From: Trichostrongylus colubriformis
Taxonomy: Eukaryota > Nematoda > Chromadorea > Rhabditida > Trichostrongylidae
Assembly (NCBI GenBank): GCA_963978905.1
Contig: OZ022260.1
Span: forward strand, 17,349,725-17,413,724
Direction of reading: 5' to 3'
Length of the DNA stretch: 64,000 bases
Both the position numbers and the translations under genes were made by a program. How positions within the stretch are numbered: position 1 is the first letter of the stretch; each line of letters opens with the position of its first letter. This document shows positions 1 through 15,782 of the stretch, piece after piece. The notes beneath the pieces are model-generated. The model saw only the letters and a list, made by a program, of their open reading frames with translations, made no database searches and was not told the DNA's origin.

Positions 1-60
1 GTTCCTCATCGACATTACCTAATGGCTCACTTTTTCGAATGTTCGAACTTGTATGTTCAG

Positions 61-5632
<5,572 letters not shown>

Positions 5633-5809
5633 AAATTATCTTAAATAATACAAATAATGGGTGTGCTGGGATTACCACGCAACGCTTCTACAAAAATGAC
5701 TGAGGTTCAACTTTCAACTGTGTTCCTCATGAAGTCCAAATTTCAATTAAAATCCCGGTAAACTCAGATGCTGCATGATTTCCTTTTCATAACTGACTTT
5801 GATATACAG

Positions 5810-5854
5810 CGTCGATTAAGACAATTTGTTGCTGAGGATAAGGTAAAAGGATAA
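5810..5854 (+). CDS. Candidate alternative last exon of PFKFB
   Basis: If the last exon is cut at 5617 (GTG|GTTAGT), an acceptor ending ATACAG at 5809 joins in phase and adds 14 residues starting RRLRQFVAED before a TAA at 5852-5854. This would replace the five-residue read-through ending VVSML. The splice signals are plausible but not strong, and the peptide resembles nothing I recognise. Confidence 0.3.
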   Translation, partial: RRLRQFVAEDKVKG

Positions 5855-5884
5855 AATTATTGGCGTCAAACAACTCTTTGTTGG

Positions 5885-6040
5885 ACTGCGCCTCGCATTA
5901 CAGTTCCATTCAGAATCGTGGTAGCAGTTCAATGCGATTCGGTTTATACAGCGACTGAGGGGCCAGCCGATGTACACGTCAGGGCTTTCGTCATCCCAGA
6001 CGAGTCAGCTACCAATCAACCTGCCTGGAGGGATGGAAGG
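5885..6040. repeat. tRNA-headed SINE-like family S2, headless fragment
   Basis: Contains the family body (TTCCATTCAGAATC, then GGCCAGCCGATGTACA..TCAG.GCTTTC and CCAGACGAGTC) shared with the longer copy at 15965-16214. The tRNA-like head is missing because a TTAA palindromic element follows directly at 6050. Confidence 0.5.
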
Positions 6041-6049
6041 CTTGATTAA

Positions 6050-6453
6050 AGTAGTCGTTAACGAAAAAATGTTTTCTTTTGCTCATGCATTTATGCTGCA
6101 TTTGCCTAATGTGGGCCGCATGCAAATTTTCACGCTAAAAATGCGAACTCGGCTAAGATACAGTATCACAGTCTCGGTTGGGTGAGCGGGACCTCCGAGC
6201 AAGTGCCCACAGCCCGTCGTCCGCTGCGCTTGGATACAGAAAGTTACTTAAACAGTCCCACTTCCTGTTCCCGACCACCGCGGAAGAGACGGACATTTAC
6301 TCGGAGACCTCGCCCACACAGCCGAGAATTCAGGGAGCTGTATCTTAGCCGAATCCTCACTTTTATGCGTGAAACTTTGCATGCGGCCCTTATCAGGTAA
6401 GTACAACGTAATTGTATGGCTAACAAGAAAACTCCTTCTTTGTGGACGATTCC
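6050..6453. mobile_element. TTAA-flanked palindromic MITE, family 1
   Basis: Flanked by TTAA at 6046-6049 and 6454-6457. The two arms are inverted copies: the left arm carries TTTATGCTGCATTTGCCTAATG and the right arm its decayed complement, with a GC-rich core (6175-6310). Homologous to 32847-33271 and 37018-37442. It encodes no protein. The TTAA target duplication is the hallmark of piggyBac-type transposition, so a piggyBac-mobilised origin is inferred. Confidence 0.8.
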
Positions 6454-6678
6454 TTAACACTGGGCGGGAATTGATGGAGTATTTGATCCCCCGCACCATG
6501 AGACTAGGATTATGCTCCTTCTGTCGCTACATAACACCTCCGTTCTGTTGTTGTACTCATAAAGGAGAACCTTATATCTCTCGTTTCCAACGCTTTTCCC
6601 TCTTTAGTAGTGGGCAATAATGGAAAGGAGCTGTGCTAAAGATTCACTTTGAGACTTCGGCTGTTCTTATATATAGTG

Positions 6679-6889
6679 GGGTGTGTGCAGATACGACACC
6701 GAATCGCTTCGCGGCGTTTCACTCGCGCCGCCACCAGTACGACTCGCCGTATCGATTGCCCTTAAGAGCCGGCCGAGCGTGACTGCGTCACATCTGCGCA
6801 TCCACTCATGCCACACTGCCATGCCCTGCCACTGGCACTCGCACACGCCGCGGGCGGCTGCGCGATTCGCTGTCATACTGCACACACCC
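6679..6889. mobile_element. hAT-like palindromic MITE, family H1
   Basis: Ends GGGTGTGTGCAG and CTGCACACACCC; sub-terminal parts (GACACCGAATCGCTTCGCGG and GCGATTCGCTGTCATAC) are also inverted. Flanks resemble an 8 bp duplication (ATATAGTG and a near copy within ATACATAGTG). Six copies of this family occur in the window. Confidence 0.75.
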
Positions 6890-7220
6890 ATACATAGTGT
6901 CATAAAGCTCTACGGTTGAATTAAATTCGTTGTTGTAATGACAGTATTGAATTGCAGTGGAATAAAGTGGACGATATCGGCTTCATCCATTCTCCGTAGT
7001 GAGTTTCACGAATTAATGTGCACTGCTATTGATTCCTTTGGATGAGATGCAGGTGAACGCTTTTGCATTCGATTTTTTTCGGTTATCTGATTTTATCAAA
7101 TATTCTGCAGTGAAAACTGCTCCTTAACTCTTTAAACTTTTCATGTAACAGGGTGAAATTATGAACATGTCGGAAAATTCTGGGAGTTAGCCGAAAAGGT
7201 GTAGCGGTGTAAGGTATGTA

Positions 7221-7829
7221 TTAGGCAACGAAAAAAGTTCGTGCGGTTTTTTCTAATTGATATTTCTATGCAATGTAGCTGAGCTTCGCTGAAATTTTGC
7301 CCAGAGAGGGTGCTGATCACGAATATGACATCCGTTTTTGACGTTTGTGCCGATTTGGTGCAATTGCACCATGTCGGCACAACAACTCGTTTTCACCAAA
7401 ATCGCTGAAACTTTGCCCAGGTGGGTCATTTGGGAAAACGGATGTCATATCCGTGATCAGCACCCCGGATAACCTCCCTGGGTTGTGGCACCAATATGGT
7501 GCAAATTGCACCATATTGGTGCAAATTGCACAACGGCTCGTTTTCACCAAAATCGCTGAAACTTTGCCCAAAATGGCGCTCGCGCTAAAAACCAATGTCA
7601 CATCTGTGATCAGCATCCTGAATAGCTCCTAGATGACAATTTCAAACAAAGATGGAGAAGAACAGTTGTTGCACCAATTTGGTGTAACTGCACCAGCATC
7701 AAAAACGGATGTCATATTCGTGATCAGCACCCCGTATAACCCCCTGAGCAAAGTTTCAGCGAAGTTCAGCGATACATTTCATAGAAATATCAATTAGAAA
7801 AAAAAGCACGAACTTTTTTGGTTGCCTAA
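7221..7829. mobile_element. TA-flanked foldback MITE, 609 bp
   Basis: Terminal inverted repeats start TTAGGCAACGAAAAAAGTTC on the left and end with the near-perfect complement at 7806-7829. The inverted homology extends about 80 bp on each side, up to GCTGAAATTTTGCCC. Flanked by TA at 7219-7220 and 7830-7831. The interior carries three degenerate copies of a CACCAAAATCGCTGAAACTTTGCCC block and a short minisatellite alternating CACCATATTGGTGCAAATTG (about 7488-7530). No protein. TA duplication and TTAGG ends suggest Tc1/mariner-superfamily mobilisation. Confidence 0.8.
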
Positions 7830-7831
7830 TA

Positions 7832-8606
7832 TTAGGTTGAGTCGATATGGCTCGGACAAATGGTAGTGATGATTTCTGAATCATAACTCAGCAACGAGTC
7901 AACGAAAATGACGCCCAAGGTACCGTTGGAATGAGTATAAAAAGCTCTTCAAAGTACAGTAATACAAGCACCCCAAACTAGTTTCATTCCGTCACTATGC
8001 CACACGATTTCAAGCCGTCTAGAGACCACATCCGCAACGTCATACTCTTTCTATCGCTATCTGGCCAAGATCACGCGGATATCGACAGACACCTAAGGTA
8101 ATTTTACAAGGAGCATGCTCTTGCCACAGGTACAGTGTACTTGTGGCATTCGAAGTTTGCGTCGGGCGACTAATCCATCGAAGATGAAGACCATGCGCCC
8201 GAGGGAGCTGGATTTGGAATCGCTGCATACAGGTGTAGAGTACCGGGAGTTGCTCGCTCAAGGTAAAACAGTATCCGCCGACGTCTACATTCGTCAATTA
8301 CGAGAACTGAAGGCAAATGTCCAAAATTCGCAACGGCGGCGGTCACATCTCTACTTCAAGCACGACAACGCGAGACCGCACATTACAAAATCGACCAAGG
8401 CCGAGCTGCTGTCGTACAGTTGGACCGTGCTTCCACACCCACCGTTCCCCAGACCTAGCCCCTTCGGATTTTTACGTTCTCCCACCTCCAACGTCACCTG
8501 GACGGCCAAGACTTCAAAACTCGCGACGACGCCAAGAAGGTCGTTAAAAAGATGTACGATGAAGATAAAACTTGTCAATTTGTCCGATTCAGTCGACTCA
8601 AACTAG
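7832..8606 (+). mobile_element. Internally deleted mariner element
   Basis: 775 bp between TA dinucleotides (7830-7831 and 8607-8608). Terminal repeats pair TTAGGTTGAGTCGATATGGC on the left with the complement of 8581-8606 (TCCGATTCAGTCGACTCAAA..). The transposase pseudogene starts at the ATG near 7998 with a helix-turn-helix-like N-terminus (VILFLSLSGQDHADIDRHLR) followed by stops. A later frame (8115-8606) keeps KHDNARPHITKSTK and LPHP, the region of the second catalytic Asp. Full mariners are about 1.3 kb, so 500 bp has been lost. Non-functional. Confidence 0.85.
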
Positions 8607-9194
8607 TAAGTACATAGAGAGGTGAAGCCAAGCGCAGGACGCACAGGACACCAAAAAGATTCAGAGGTCAATCTCAGGCCTATTCCTCTTGCTACTTATT
8701 TCTCTTATTGCTTGTGCAGAGGATAATGCATAAGTTACTGCTTATTCTGGACGTCATTGTGAAGGACTTCATCAAATGGTCTTTATTTTGATGATTCGAC
8801 TTTATATTTCCTACAATCGCTAACGAGGAATAGCAGTCGAGTTACGATGCAGAAATACACGAAAACGAGCAGGGAATCAATTAAAAGCAAAGGAGAATAA
8901 GTTTCTGAGTCCCGAGGAATGCATGGAACCACCATAGGGCTGCCATACCCGTGCCGGTCCCTGGGATGGTACGGTGGACCAGGTAGTGGGCCGCGTAATC
9001 TTGTCATCAATAGCCAACGAACATTTTTGAATTCGTGTGCACATCGTATTTCAATGAAGTTGTGAAGGAGTTATCGGAAAATCATTTTACTGGAACCGAG
9101 GCAAAAGAACAGTATGCTGGATGGTGGAGGGACAAAGGACGAAGCGTAAATTTTTGGCCTTAATTCTCCGGTGATGTGCCGCTCAGTTATTCAG

Positions 9195-9345
9195 CTCGTG
9201 GTGGCAGGTGGATTCCATGCAATGGTTGGCAACGCCAGCCTATGTAGAGATCAGTGGTTTTATCCTCCCAGAAGAGTTTGGTACCTTTTCACATATGCCG
9301 GAGGGATGGGAAGTTTGATTGACGTGGGCACATGGATGCGGGGTT
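9195..9345. repeat. S2 SINE-like fragment
   Basis: Shares the family S2 body (ATGTAGAGATCAGTGGTTTTATCCTCCCAGA, then GGAGGGATGGGAAGTTTGATTGACGTGGGC) in decayed form. The tRNA-like head is not clear. Weak assignment by eye. Confidence 0.35.
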
Positions 9346-9383
9346 TGAAGGAACCGGAAGGGGTGCGAAACAAGAGAAAGATA

Positions 9384-10053
9384 CTAGGTCTATGCAGAAT
9401 AGATGGCCAAACGGACTACTTTTTTCAAAACGCCATAACTTCGCTCAGACACAACTTTATTTGTCGAAATAAAAACCATTCGAATCTGCACAACCTTGCC
9501 AACGATCTATTAAAGAAAATATGCCATCATGATCAAATTCAGGATTGCAAGAATTAATGAAGTCAACGATGGCATTTTCAACATGCATCGTTTCGGCGAA
9601 CTCCTTTTGACCCAGGTTTGCATCGAGAACCGGGAAAAAGTGGTAATTCGTCAGGGATAGGTCTGAGGAATAAGGGGGGTGAGGGAGAGTCTCGATCAGT
9701 TTCTGCCGGGTGACTTGCGAACTGTGGGGTTTTGCATGTTTTGCGCACCCAGTAAAAAAATGATGCAATTAGGCATCGAGCCTCTCCCTCATCCCCCTTA
9801 TTCCCCAGACCTATCCCTGACGGATTACCACTTTTTCCGGGTTCCCGATGCAAACCTGCGGCAGAAAAATTGTGCACGGTAAAAATGCCATTCTTGACTT
9901 TATTGATTCTCGCAATCCAGAATTTGATCGTGATGGTATATTTTCCTTACCAGATCGTTGGCAAAATTCTGTAGATTCGAATGGTTTTTATTTCGACAAA
10001 TAAAGTTGTGTCTGGCCAATTACGTTTCGGCCATTTATTCTGCATAGACCTAA
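9384..10053. mobile_element. Foldback element made of two inverted mariner 3' halves
   Basis: Bounded by TA (9382-9383 and 10054-10055). Ends CTAGGTCTATGCAGAATAGA and its complement TCTGCATAGACCTAA. Minus-strand 9457-9768 and plus-strand about 9745-10002 each encode the C-terminal half of a related mariner transposase: LPHPPYS(S/P)DLSLT(N/D)YHFF, then CNPEFDHDG and DRWQ, ending NGFYFDK on both arms. The N-terminal half and first catalytic Asp are absent on both sides. The result is a roughly 670 bp hairpin-forming unit. Confidence 0.8.
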
Positions 10054-11106
10054 TACAAAGAAATGAGCATTTTGTAACGAACACTGAAGGTTAGAAGCGA
10101 GAATCGGCGTAAAAAACCCGCACTCAAAAGAGCGACACTGCGATGTGTATTCGCATCCCATTCGCATCAACACACTGACTTTCCGAGTTGTCCACTGTAG
10201 GAGACGGGCCGCGGGCCAACGTTAGTTTTAGCACCTGAATCCCAGCGCAGTGGAGTGCCCCTTCCCAACGGCATTAGCATCGCATCCATGTAAGTACATT
10301 CAGAAATAATTTAAGAAAGAACAAAGGAAAAAGTAAAAGAAAAGAACAACTTCATAACAAAAACATCTCCTCCTGGCACCATGCCAAGCCGTCAAATTGA
10401 CGAGTTTGTGCAATGGCGGCCACTTAAACTCGTCCGAACTACTTCTATTCTACCTTAGGCCGAGATTACACCCTTCCGGTGTCTTTAATCCCCGTACCAG
10501 AAGGTGGGAGTCCGCGTCACCTATCAATACATCACCTCTGCTACGTGAAAAAAGGGAAAAGGATGCGTTACGAGAGCAACTGGCTCCGATCTGCGCATGA
10601 AATTCGCATAGAAAAGATTTTTTTTGCACATGCATACTGATAACATTTGTCGTAGTAGTTCTGGTGTATGTTTATTTGATATCACTTTCAGATTCCCTGG
10701 CAAAATATTGTAACGCACAAACCACATCGTCGTGCTGTTTTTCACATGTACACATGTTTCTTTGTGGATTTTTGTAGACCTCTAAGTCCTTCCAGATGTT
10801 ATGTGCCGGTCGTCATCCCTTGTGTCAGATTGACTAATTCCTTGAAAACATTACGTCGGTTCCTAAATACTGTTCCACTTGTAAAATTTCCGAATTCACC
10901 ATTTCTTCAATTAATACCGATTAAAATACAACAATATAGTCACCATCACTGTCTGCAATGCCAAGCAATTCAGCAGGGCCATGCAGCATTTAAAACCCGC
11001 AGTAATTATGCACCAACCCAATATAAAGTTGATCACCGAATTTTGCAATGCTTTCGACCTTCTTAGCTATAACTGTGAGATCGCAAGCTATCAGTACCAT
11101 GAAAGT

Positions 11107-11347
11107 GGGTGTGTACCCTTATGTCAGGAGTGTCGCACGACGACGAGCGGCGTGCGACGCAGTGTGTGCGAGCTGTGCGCGTCGCGGTTGTTGGGTCTTA
11201 GAACGATTACACGGTTATGCTATGGGCGCGATACGCAGTTGACTTGTAATCGCTCCGGGTCCCAACAACATGGCGCCTTTAGCTCGTCCGCCTTGCTTCG
11301 CTTGCGACATGCCGCGGGGCGACAATCCACATAAGGGTACACACCCC
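11107..11347. mobile_element. Palindromic MITE, family H2
   Basis: Ends GGGTGTGTACCCTTATGTCAGG and ATAAGGGTACACACCCC with further inverted GCGCGTCGC/GCGACG blocks inside. Flanks ATGAAAGT (11099-11106) and ATGGAAGT (11348-11355) look like an 8 bp target duplication with one change. A second copy lies at 26865-27106. No protein. Confidence 0.75.
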
Positions 11348-12641
11348 ATGGAAGTCCCTCCTATCTCCTGGCTGGCGTGGATTCCTTATTTTCAAGTTGC
11401 ATCCATTTCGTGACGAATTCGATGGGCAACTATTCTTGGTTCACTCTCCCGCTTTTTTCTCACCGTCTCGGCTCACCTTCTACGAAGGATCTTATGTGGG
11501 TCTCGCTTACTTCGCTTACTTTCTACAAACGTAGTATATATTGATATGCGGACTTTGCAACGCTGTATTGGCTGTACCAACAATTGCTCTGAAGAGAACT
11601 GAGTTACGGACATCTTGAGGTTATTCCGAAATTTGTGCGTTAACCGCTTCCTTCATATTCCTGCTTTTCTCGGCTTCCTGGATGGACCACCACTCCCTCT
11701 ACTTGGTATATGCTCAGCGGGTAGGGTCTGATTTTCTGGTTTGTTCCAAAAAATTTATATTTCTCAGAAGTGAATCATAGTGAATAGCATATTTCTAGTC
11801 AATCGTTCAACTTGACTAAGAATTTGCGTTACAATACCTTAGTTCATACATACAGGTTTGCCCATAATATCATGAACTATGCAGGGTGGGTAATCTTCCG
11901 CTCTAAGCCCCGCGATAAATTCCAAGCCTTGACGACTTATTAACGCGACGCTTGCTTTTAGTTCCCTATTCGAAAGAATCGATTTTTACTAGTACTTCAT
12001 TAATGTGTACAACCTTGGTTAACTATGACTATTTTGTCAACAGGTAACGAACGCTGAAATCCCTCCTTGCAATGTGGTTTGAACTAGTCTTCAGCATGTC
12101 CTCTGCGATTTATTCCGGGCTCTCAAACAATCTTAGAATCCAGGAACTTTTGGTAATGGAATGGTCGATTCAATCACTTCTAGGTGTCCACTGAGCGATT
12201 CTTAAAAAACCAGAAGTTGTTCTGTAAAGGATCTTATAGACTATTTCTCCTAGTGCATTGTTGAGTTTGAAAGTGTTAGAAATATTAAGGAGCAACAATC
12301 CAATATTGGTATGACTTGCCTTATAGTAGAAGCCTCGATAAGATGTTTATAGTGTACATGTTTACTTTGTAGCAGATTAAATAGTTGATGATTTTCTGTG
12401 AAGTTTTTGAGTTGCTTTCATAATATGTAGGTAACAGTCATTGTATCTAGAGCTTCAAGTAGGTGTGTATTTAATTGTAATCGATTCGTATAATTTAGAC
12501 TGTACAGTGGAAGATCTGCATGATTATATATGATTAGAAGAAGGTTTGATTGAAAATGTGCTAGTTACATTCGGATTTCGGATAGAACCTTGTGTTGTGT
12601 TTTACATGTCCTTCAAATCTAGCAGTGAAGGTGATGGGGCC

Positions 12642-12880
12642 GGGTGTGTGCAGATATGACAGCGAATCGCGTGGCCGCCCGCTGCGAGCGGCGCGGCGGG
12701 TGCGAGTGCTAGTGGCAGGGCATGGCAGCCTTTAAGCGAGGCAGTGTGGCATGAGTGAAGCGCAGACGTGACGCAGTCACGCTCGACCTGCTCTCAAGGA
12801 CAATCGATACGGCGAGTCGTACTGGTGGCGCCGCGAGTGAAACGCCGCGAAGCGATTCGCTGTCATATCTGCACACATCC
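12642..12880. mobile_element. hAT-like palindromic MITE, family H1
   Basis: Ends GGGTGTGTGCAGATATGACA and TCATATCTGCACACATCC. The interior matches the copy at 18356-18595 (AGTGGCAGGGCATGGCAGCC, AAGCGAGGCAGTGTGGCATG). A clean 8 bp duplication is not visible here. Confidence 0.75.
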
Positions 12881-12984
12881 GATCGGGACGCGAAGGGAAC
12901 GCTCAACGTATTTGCCCGGTTTCCGCAATTTCGCGCGCTGTATGTACGAGTTGCCGCTTATGTATGTCACTTGAACGCCCGGAA

Positions 12985-13370
12985 GAGGCAAACTTGGCAG
13001 ATTGTGGAATGCGAAAGTAGGGGTACTCAGCAATGTAACAGTAGGGAAAGACGAAGTAAGACGGGGAAAAATCCGAGAAATAGAAACTCGAAAACTCCCT
13101 ACTCTGCCGTGCCCGCCTTCTGCGTCCCGTCAAGCAGGCGTGGGGCCGAGTCAGCCGGCTGCGATCCTTGTCTCGCCCCAGCTCCCCTGTCGAATGGGTG
13201 GCAGCGCAACATGCAGTGCTGTGGGATCGTGACAAGACTCCAAACCGTGTTTTTTCATGCGTGCATTGCTACACATCACCTCTACTGAAGTGAAATGTTT
13301 GCTCCGTGAGGAAAGTATTTTCGATTCTCACTTTCCTTACCCCTCCCAATGCCTGCAAAGGAACCGTCTT
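12985..13370. repeat. Dispersed repeat family R3, copy 1
   Basis: About 390 bp also found at 23090-23455 and 58000-58400. Shared landmarks in order: GGCA.ATT.TGGAAT, CAGCAATGTAACAGTA, a run with GAGAAATAG/CC.CTTTCGCGC, GGGATCGTGA, CCGTGTTTTTTCATGCG, ACATCACCTCT, then CTCACTTTCCTTACCCCTCC. Ends and coding content unknown. Confidence 0.6.
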
Positions 13371-13377
13371 CGAGAAT

Positions 13378-13505
13378 TCGGTCTCTATTATTATCCATAA
13401 ATTTATGTTGTATTTGCTGACTGAGGGCCGCATGCAACGTCTCACCCGAAAAACAGAACAAGAATCCGACTGAGGTAGACTATTCAAAGACTTAGGTTGG
13501 GAGGA
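13378..13505. mobile_element. TTAA MITE family 1, one-arm fragment
   Basis: Contains the arm signature CATAAATTTATGTTGTATTTGC, GGGCCGCATGCAA and a decayed GAATCCGACTGAGGT, as in the left arm of the 425 bp copies. The other arm and the TTAA sites are missing. Confidence 0.5.
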
Positions 13506-13807
13506 AACTTCGCGGCTCTTTTCGTATTTCTGTTCATGTGCTGTATCTAGTAGAGCGATTGCAAGAGGAACTAGAACTGTGGAATTTGGGTGAACGTTTC
13601 TTCCAAAGACGGAAGGAATCCAGAGGCTTTCACATGTGCTTCTGGATCAGAGAGAATCCACTGTTCAACGCAATCGCCACCTGGAAGCGTCACGAAGCGC
13701 GCCACACGGAGCAAGCATGCCTACGGTACAATTCTCTCAACACACACCCTGGTTTGCAATGGCTTACGGGATTGTATGCCCTCAACAATAACGAAAAATA
13801 GTCTTCA

Positions 13808-14035
13808 GAATTTAAAGGCAGCAATAGGGGAAAGTCGGACGAAAATTAAAAGAAATAGTGCATATGGAAGTCGAGATGCCTAGTAACAGGATAGTGGAGA
13901 AAAAACGGATGGAAATGGCCAAAAACCTGAGAAATAGGCCCCCCTTTCCACGGTTGATTCTCGACGCGGACGACCTGTCCGTCAAGAGGGAAGTAGTCTT
14001 ATCTAGTTTTCCATTGGCATGTTGCCAAGTAAACA
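13808..14035. repeat. Dispersed repeat, pair with 46310-46515
   Basis: Both copies run GGCAGCA.TAGGG(A)AAA, GTCGAGATGCCTAGT, GGACAGTGGAGAAAAACGGATGGAAATGG, CTCGACGCGGACGACC and CGTCAAGAGG. The homology is collinear over about 200 bp. The flanking sequence to 14290 may belong to the same element. Confidence 0.6.
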
Positions 14036-15782
14036 CAGGGAGTGTTTGGAAATACGACAGCATCGATTTTTTGGAGTGAGCTTCAAGCTAAAACTGCGAA
14101 AGCGCGTCGCAAAACCCCCGATCCTGCCCCATCTCCTTGGCCGCTCCCACCCCAGTAAATCGGGAATTACGTCATCGGGAGGCGGGACCGCTGTGTCCAA
14201 GAGCCGGAACCGCTGCATGGTTTTGGCGTTTTGCAGGGTTTCTACAGCTTGGAGGGGCGCTTTTTCACCGGGATTTCGCCGCAGATAGCCTTCTTAGGCC
14301 CAGGACTACCATGTGAGTGACTTCCTGCAGCGATTTGTCCATTACCACATTACCCCTAATGATGTCTTTAAGCGTGATCTGAGTGAGTTCTATCGTACAT
14401 TCTGCTTTTTATTCACCAAATACGTCGAGGATGCGGCCACGTTAATACGACATCACATTGCCACCACCCCTATTCCATGGTCCCAGTTTCTCACCGATGT
14501 GAAATGAGAACTGTAACTCCCTACTTAACAGCAAATACGCCACCTCCTTCATTTAGCGGCAGGAATCATAATACAACCACGTCGCTCCTGCTGGCAATTT
14601 TTCGACACAAGCTGGGCCCTCTATGGGCCTACTCCACAAATCCTCGAAACGGTCTCCAGGTTTTTCATGTTCTCTTATAGACTGTGACAGGAAAAAATTG
14701 TTCGAACCTGCTCACCGGGGTCTCCTCATTCAGCCATCACCTAATTATTGTGATACTTATGATTAGCCATGAGCCAGCATCTGCCAATTATTTATTTGAT
14801 CCTTCATTACATCACGAATGTCTCCCGCATAACAATGACAGAATCCGTAGGGAGTTGAATGCAGAAGAAGCTACTATGACATCATGAAGGCGGCCGGAAA
14901 TATTGAAAGCGAGGATCGAGCGACGCGACGCCGCACCGGCTCCTTCTGCACCCATGCGTTATTCATAGGGCAACTGCGTCACGAAAACCTCCATGTTTAG
15001 CCAGTAAAGCACGCACTTATAACTAAAATGCATAGTGAATCAGGTGAAAATATTGCCTGTATTTGTTTGTTTGTCAATAGAGTAAATAGAATCTTTTTAT
15101 TGCATCAGAATAGTGCAGAAATCAGAAAATGCCATGAGAGCTCACTATTTTTTGAAATATCAAAAGTAATGAAGCAAACCAAGTACGATATGTGGTATTC
15201 GATTATAAAATGACAAAAACAAAGGTGGTGATGCTATAAACGTGTCTTGTCGTTGAGCAGAGCCATTATTTGTCAGCAGGAAATAAATAAAAACCGTAGC
15301 ATTAAGATAAGTAGACAGACACAGATAGACAGTATGGAGAGTAAGGTCAGCAGAAATAGCGGATGTTAAGGCACAAACTCTAGAGGTACCACCTCTGTAA
15401 ATGTCCTAAGCGTCCAGCTCACTGGACATTTTGTTGATTCCTTGACTAAGATGCGACGTACGCGATATGTGTGATGGCTGTTGTGGTGTGAATGAAAAAA
15501 GAAGGAGACTTTTACAAGGGCTATATACATTCTGAATATTGAAGAAGATGGCAGACTTATATAGCTGCAGGCGAAAAAATTAGAAAATTTTACTCTTGAA
15601 ATCTGACTGAAGCCACTGATCACTGATGGGAAGTCGATCCCTAATCCAGAATCGAACAAAAACAAAAATTTATCTCCTAATCTCGCGGCATTACGTACCG
15701 CTTCAAAAATCGGTGCCCCTACGTTCTTCCCAGTGATAAAAGGCAGGTTATAATGGAATCGAAGATAAGGCCAGACACAGAG

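Larger units (their letters stand above)
5855..15782. other. Gene-poor region between convergent PFKFB and talin genes
   Basis: No coding exon with homology I recognise was found between the end of PFKFB and the talin stop codon. The recognisable content is transposable elements, listed separately. 8610-9190, 10060-11100, 11350-12640 and 14300-15780 look like plain AT-rich intergenic sequence plus decayed repeats. Short open frames here (for example 14313-14507, 64 residues) lack homology or splice support. Confidence 0.6.

Noticed and set aside
14313..14507. 64-residue plus-strand frame (MSDFLQRFVHYHITPNDVFK..) as a gene
   Set aside because: It looks protein-like, but there is no homology I recognise, no upstream exon and no clear splice context; it lies between decayed repeats.
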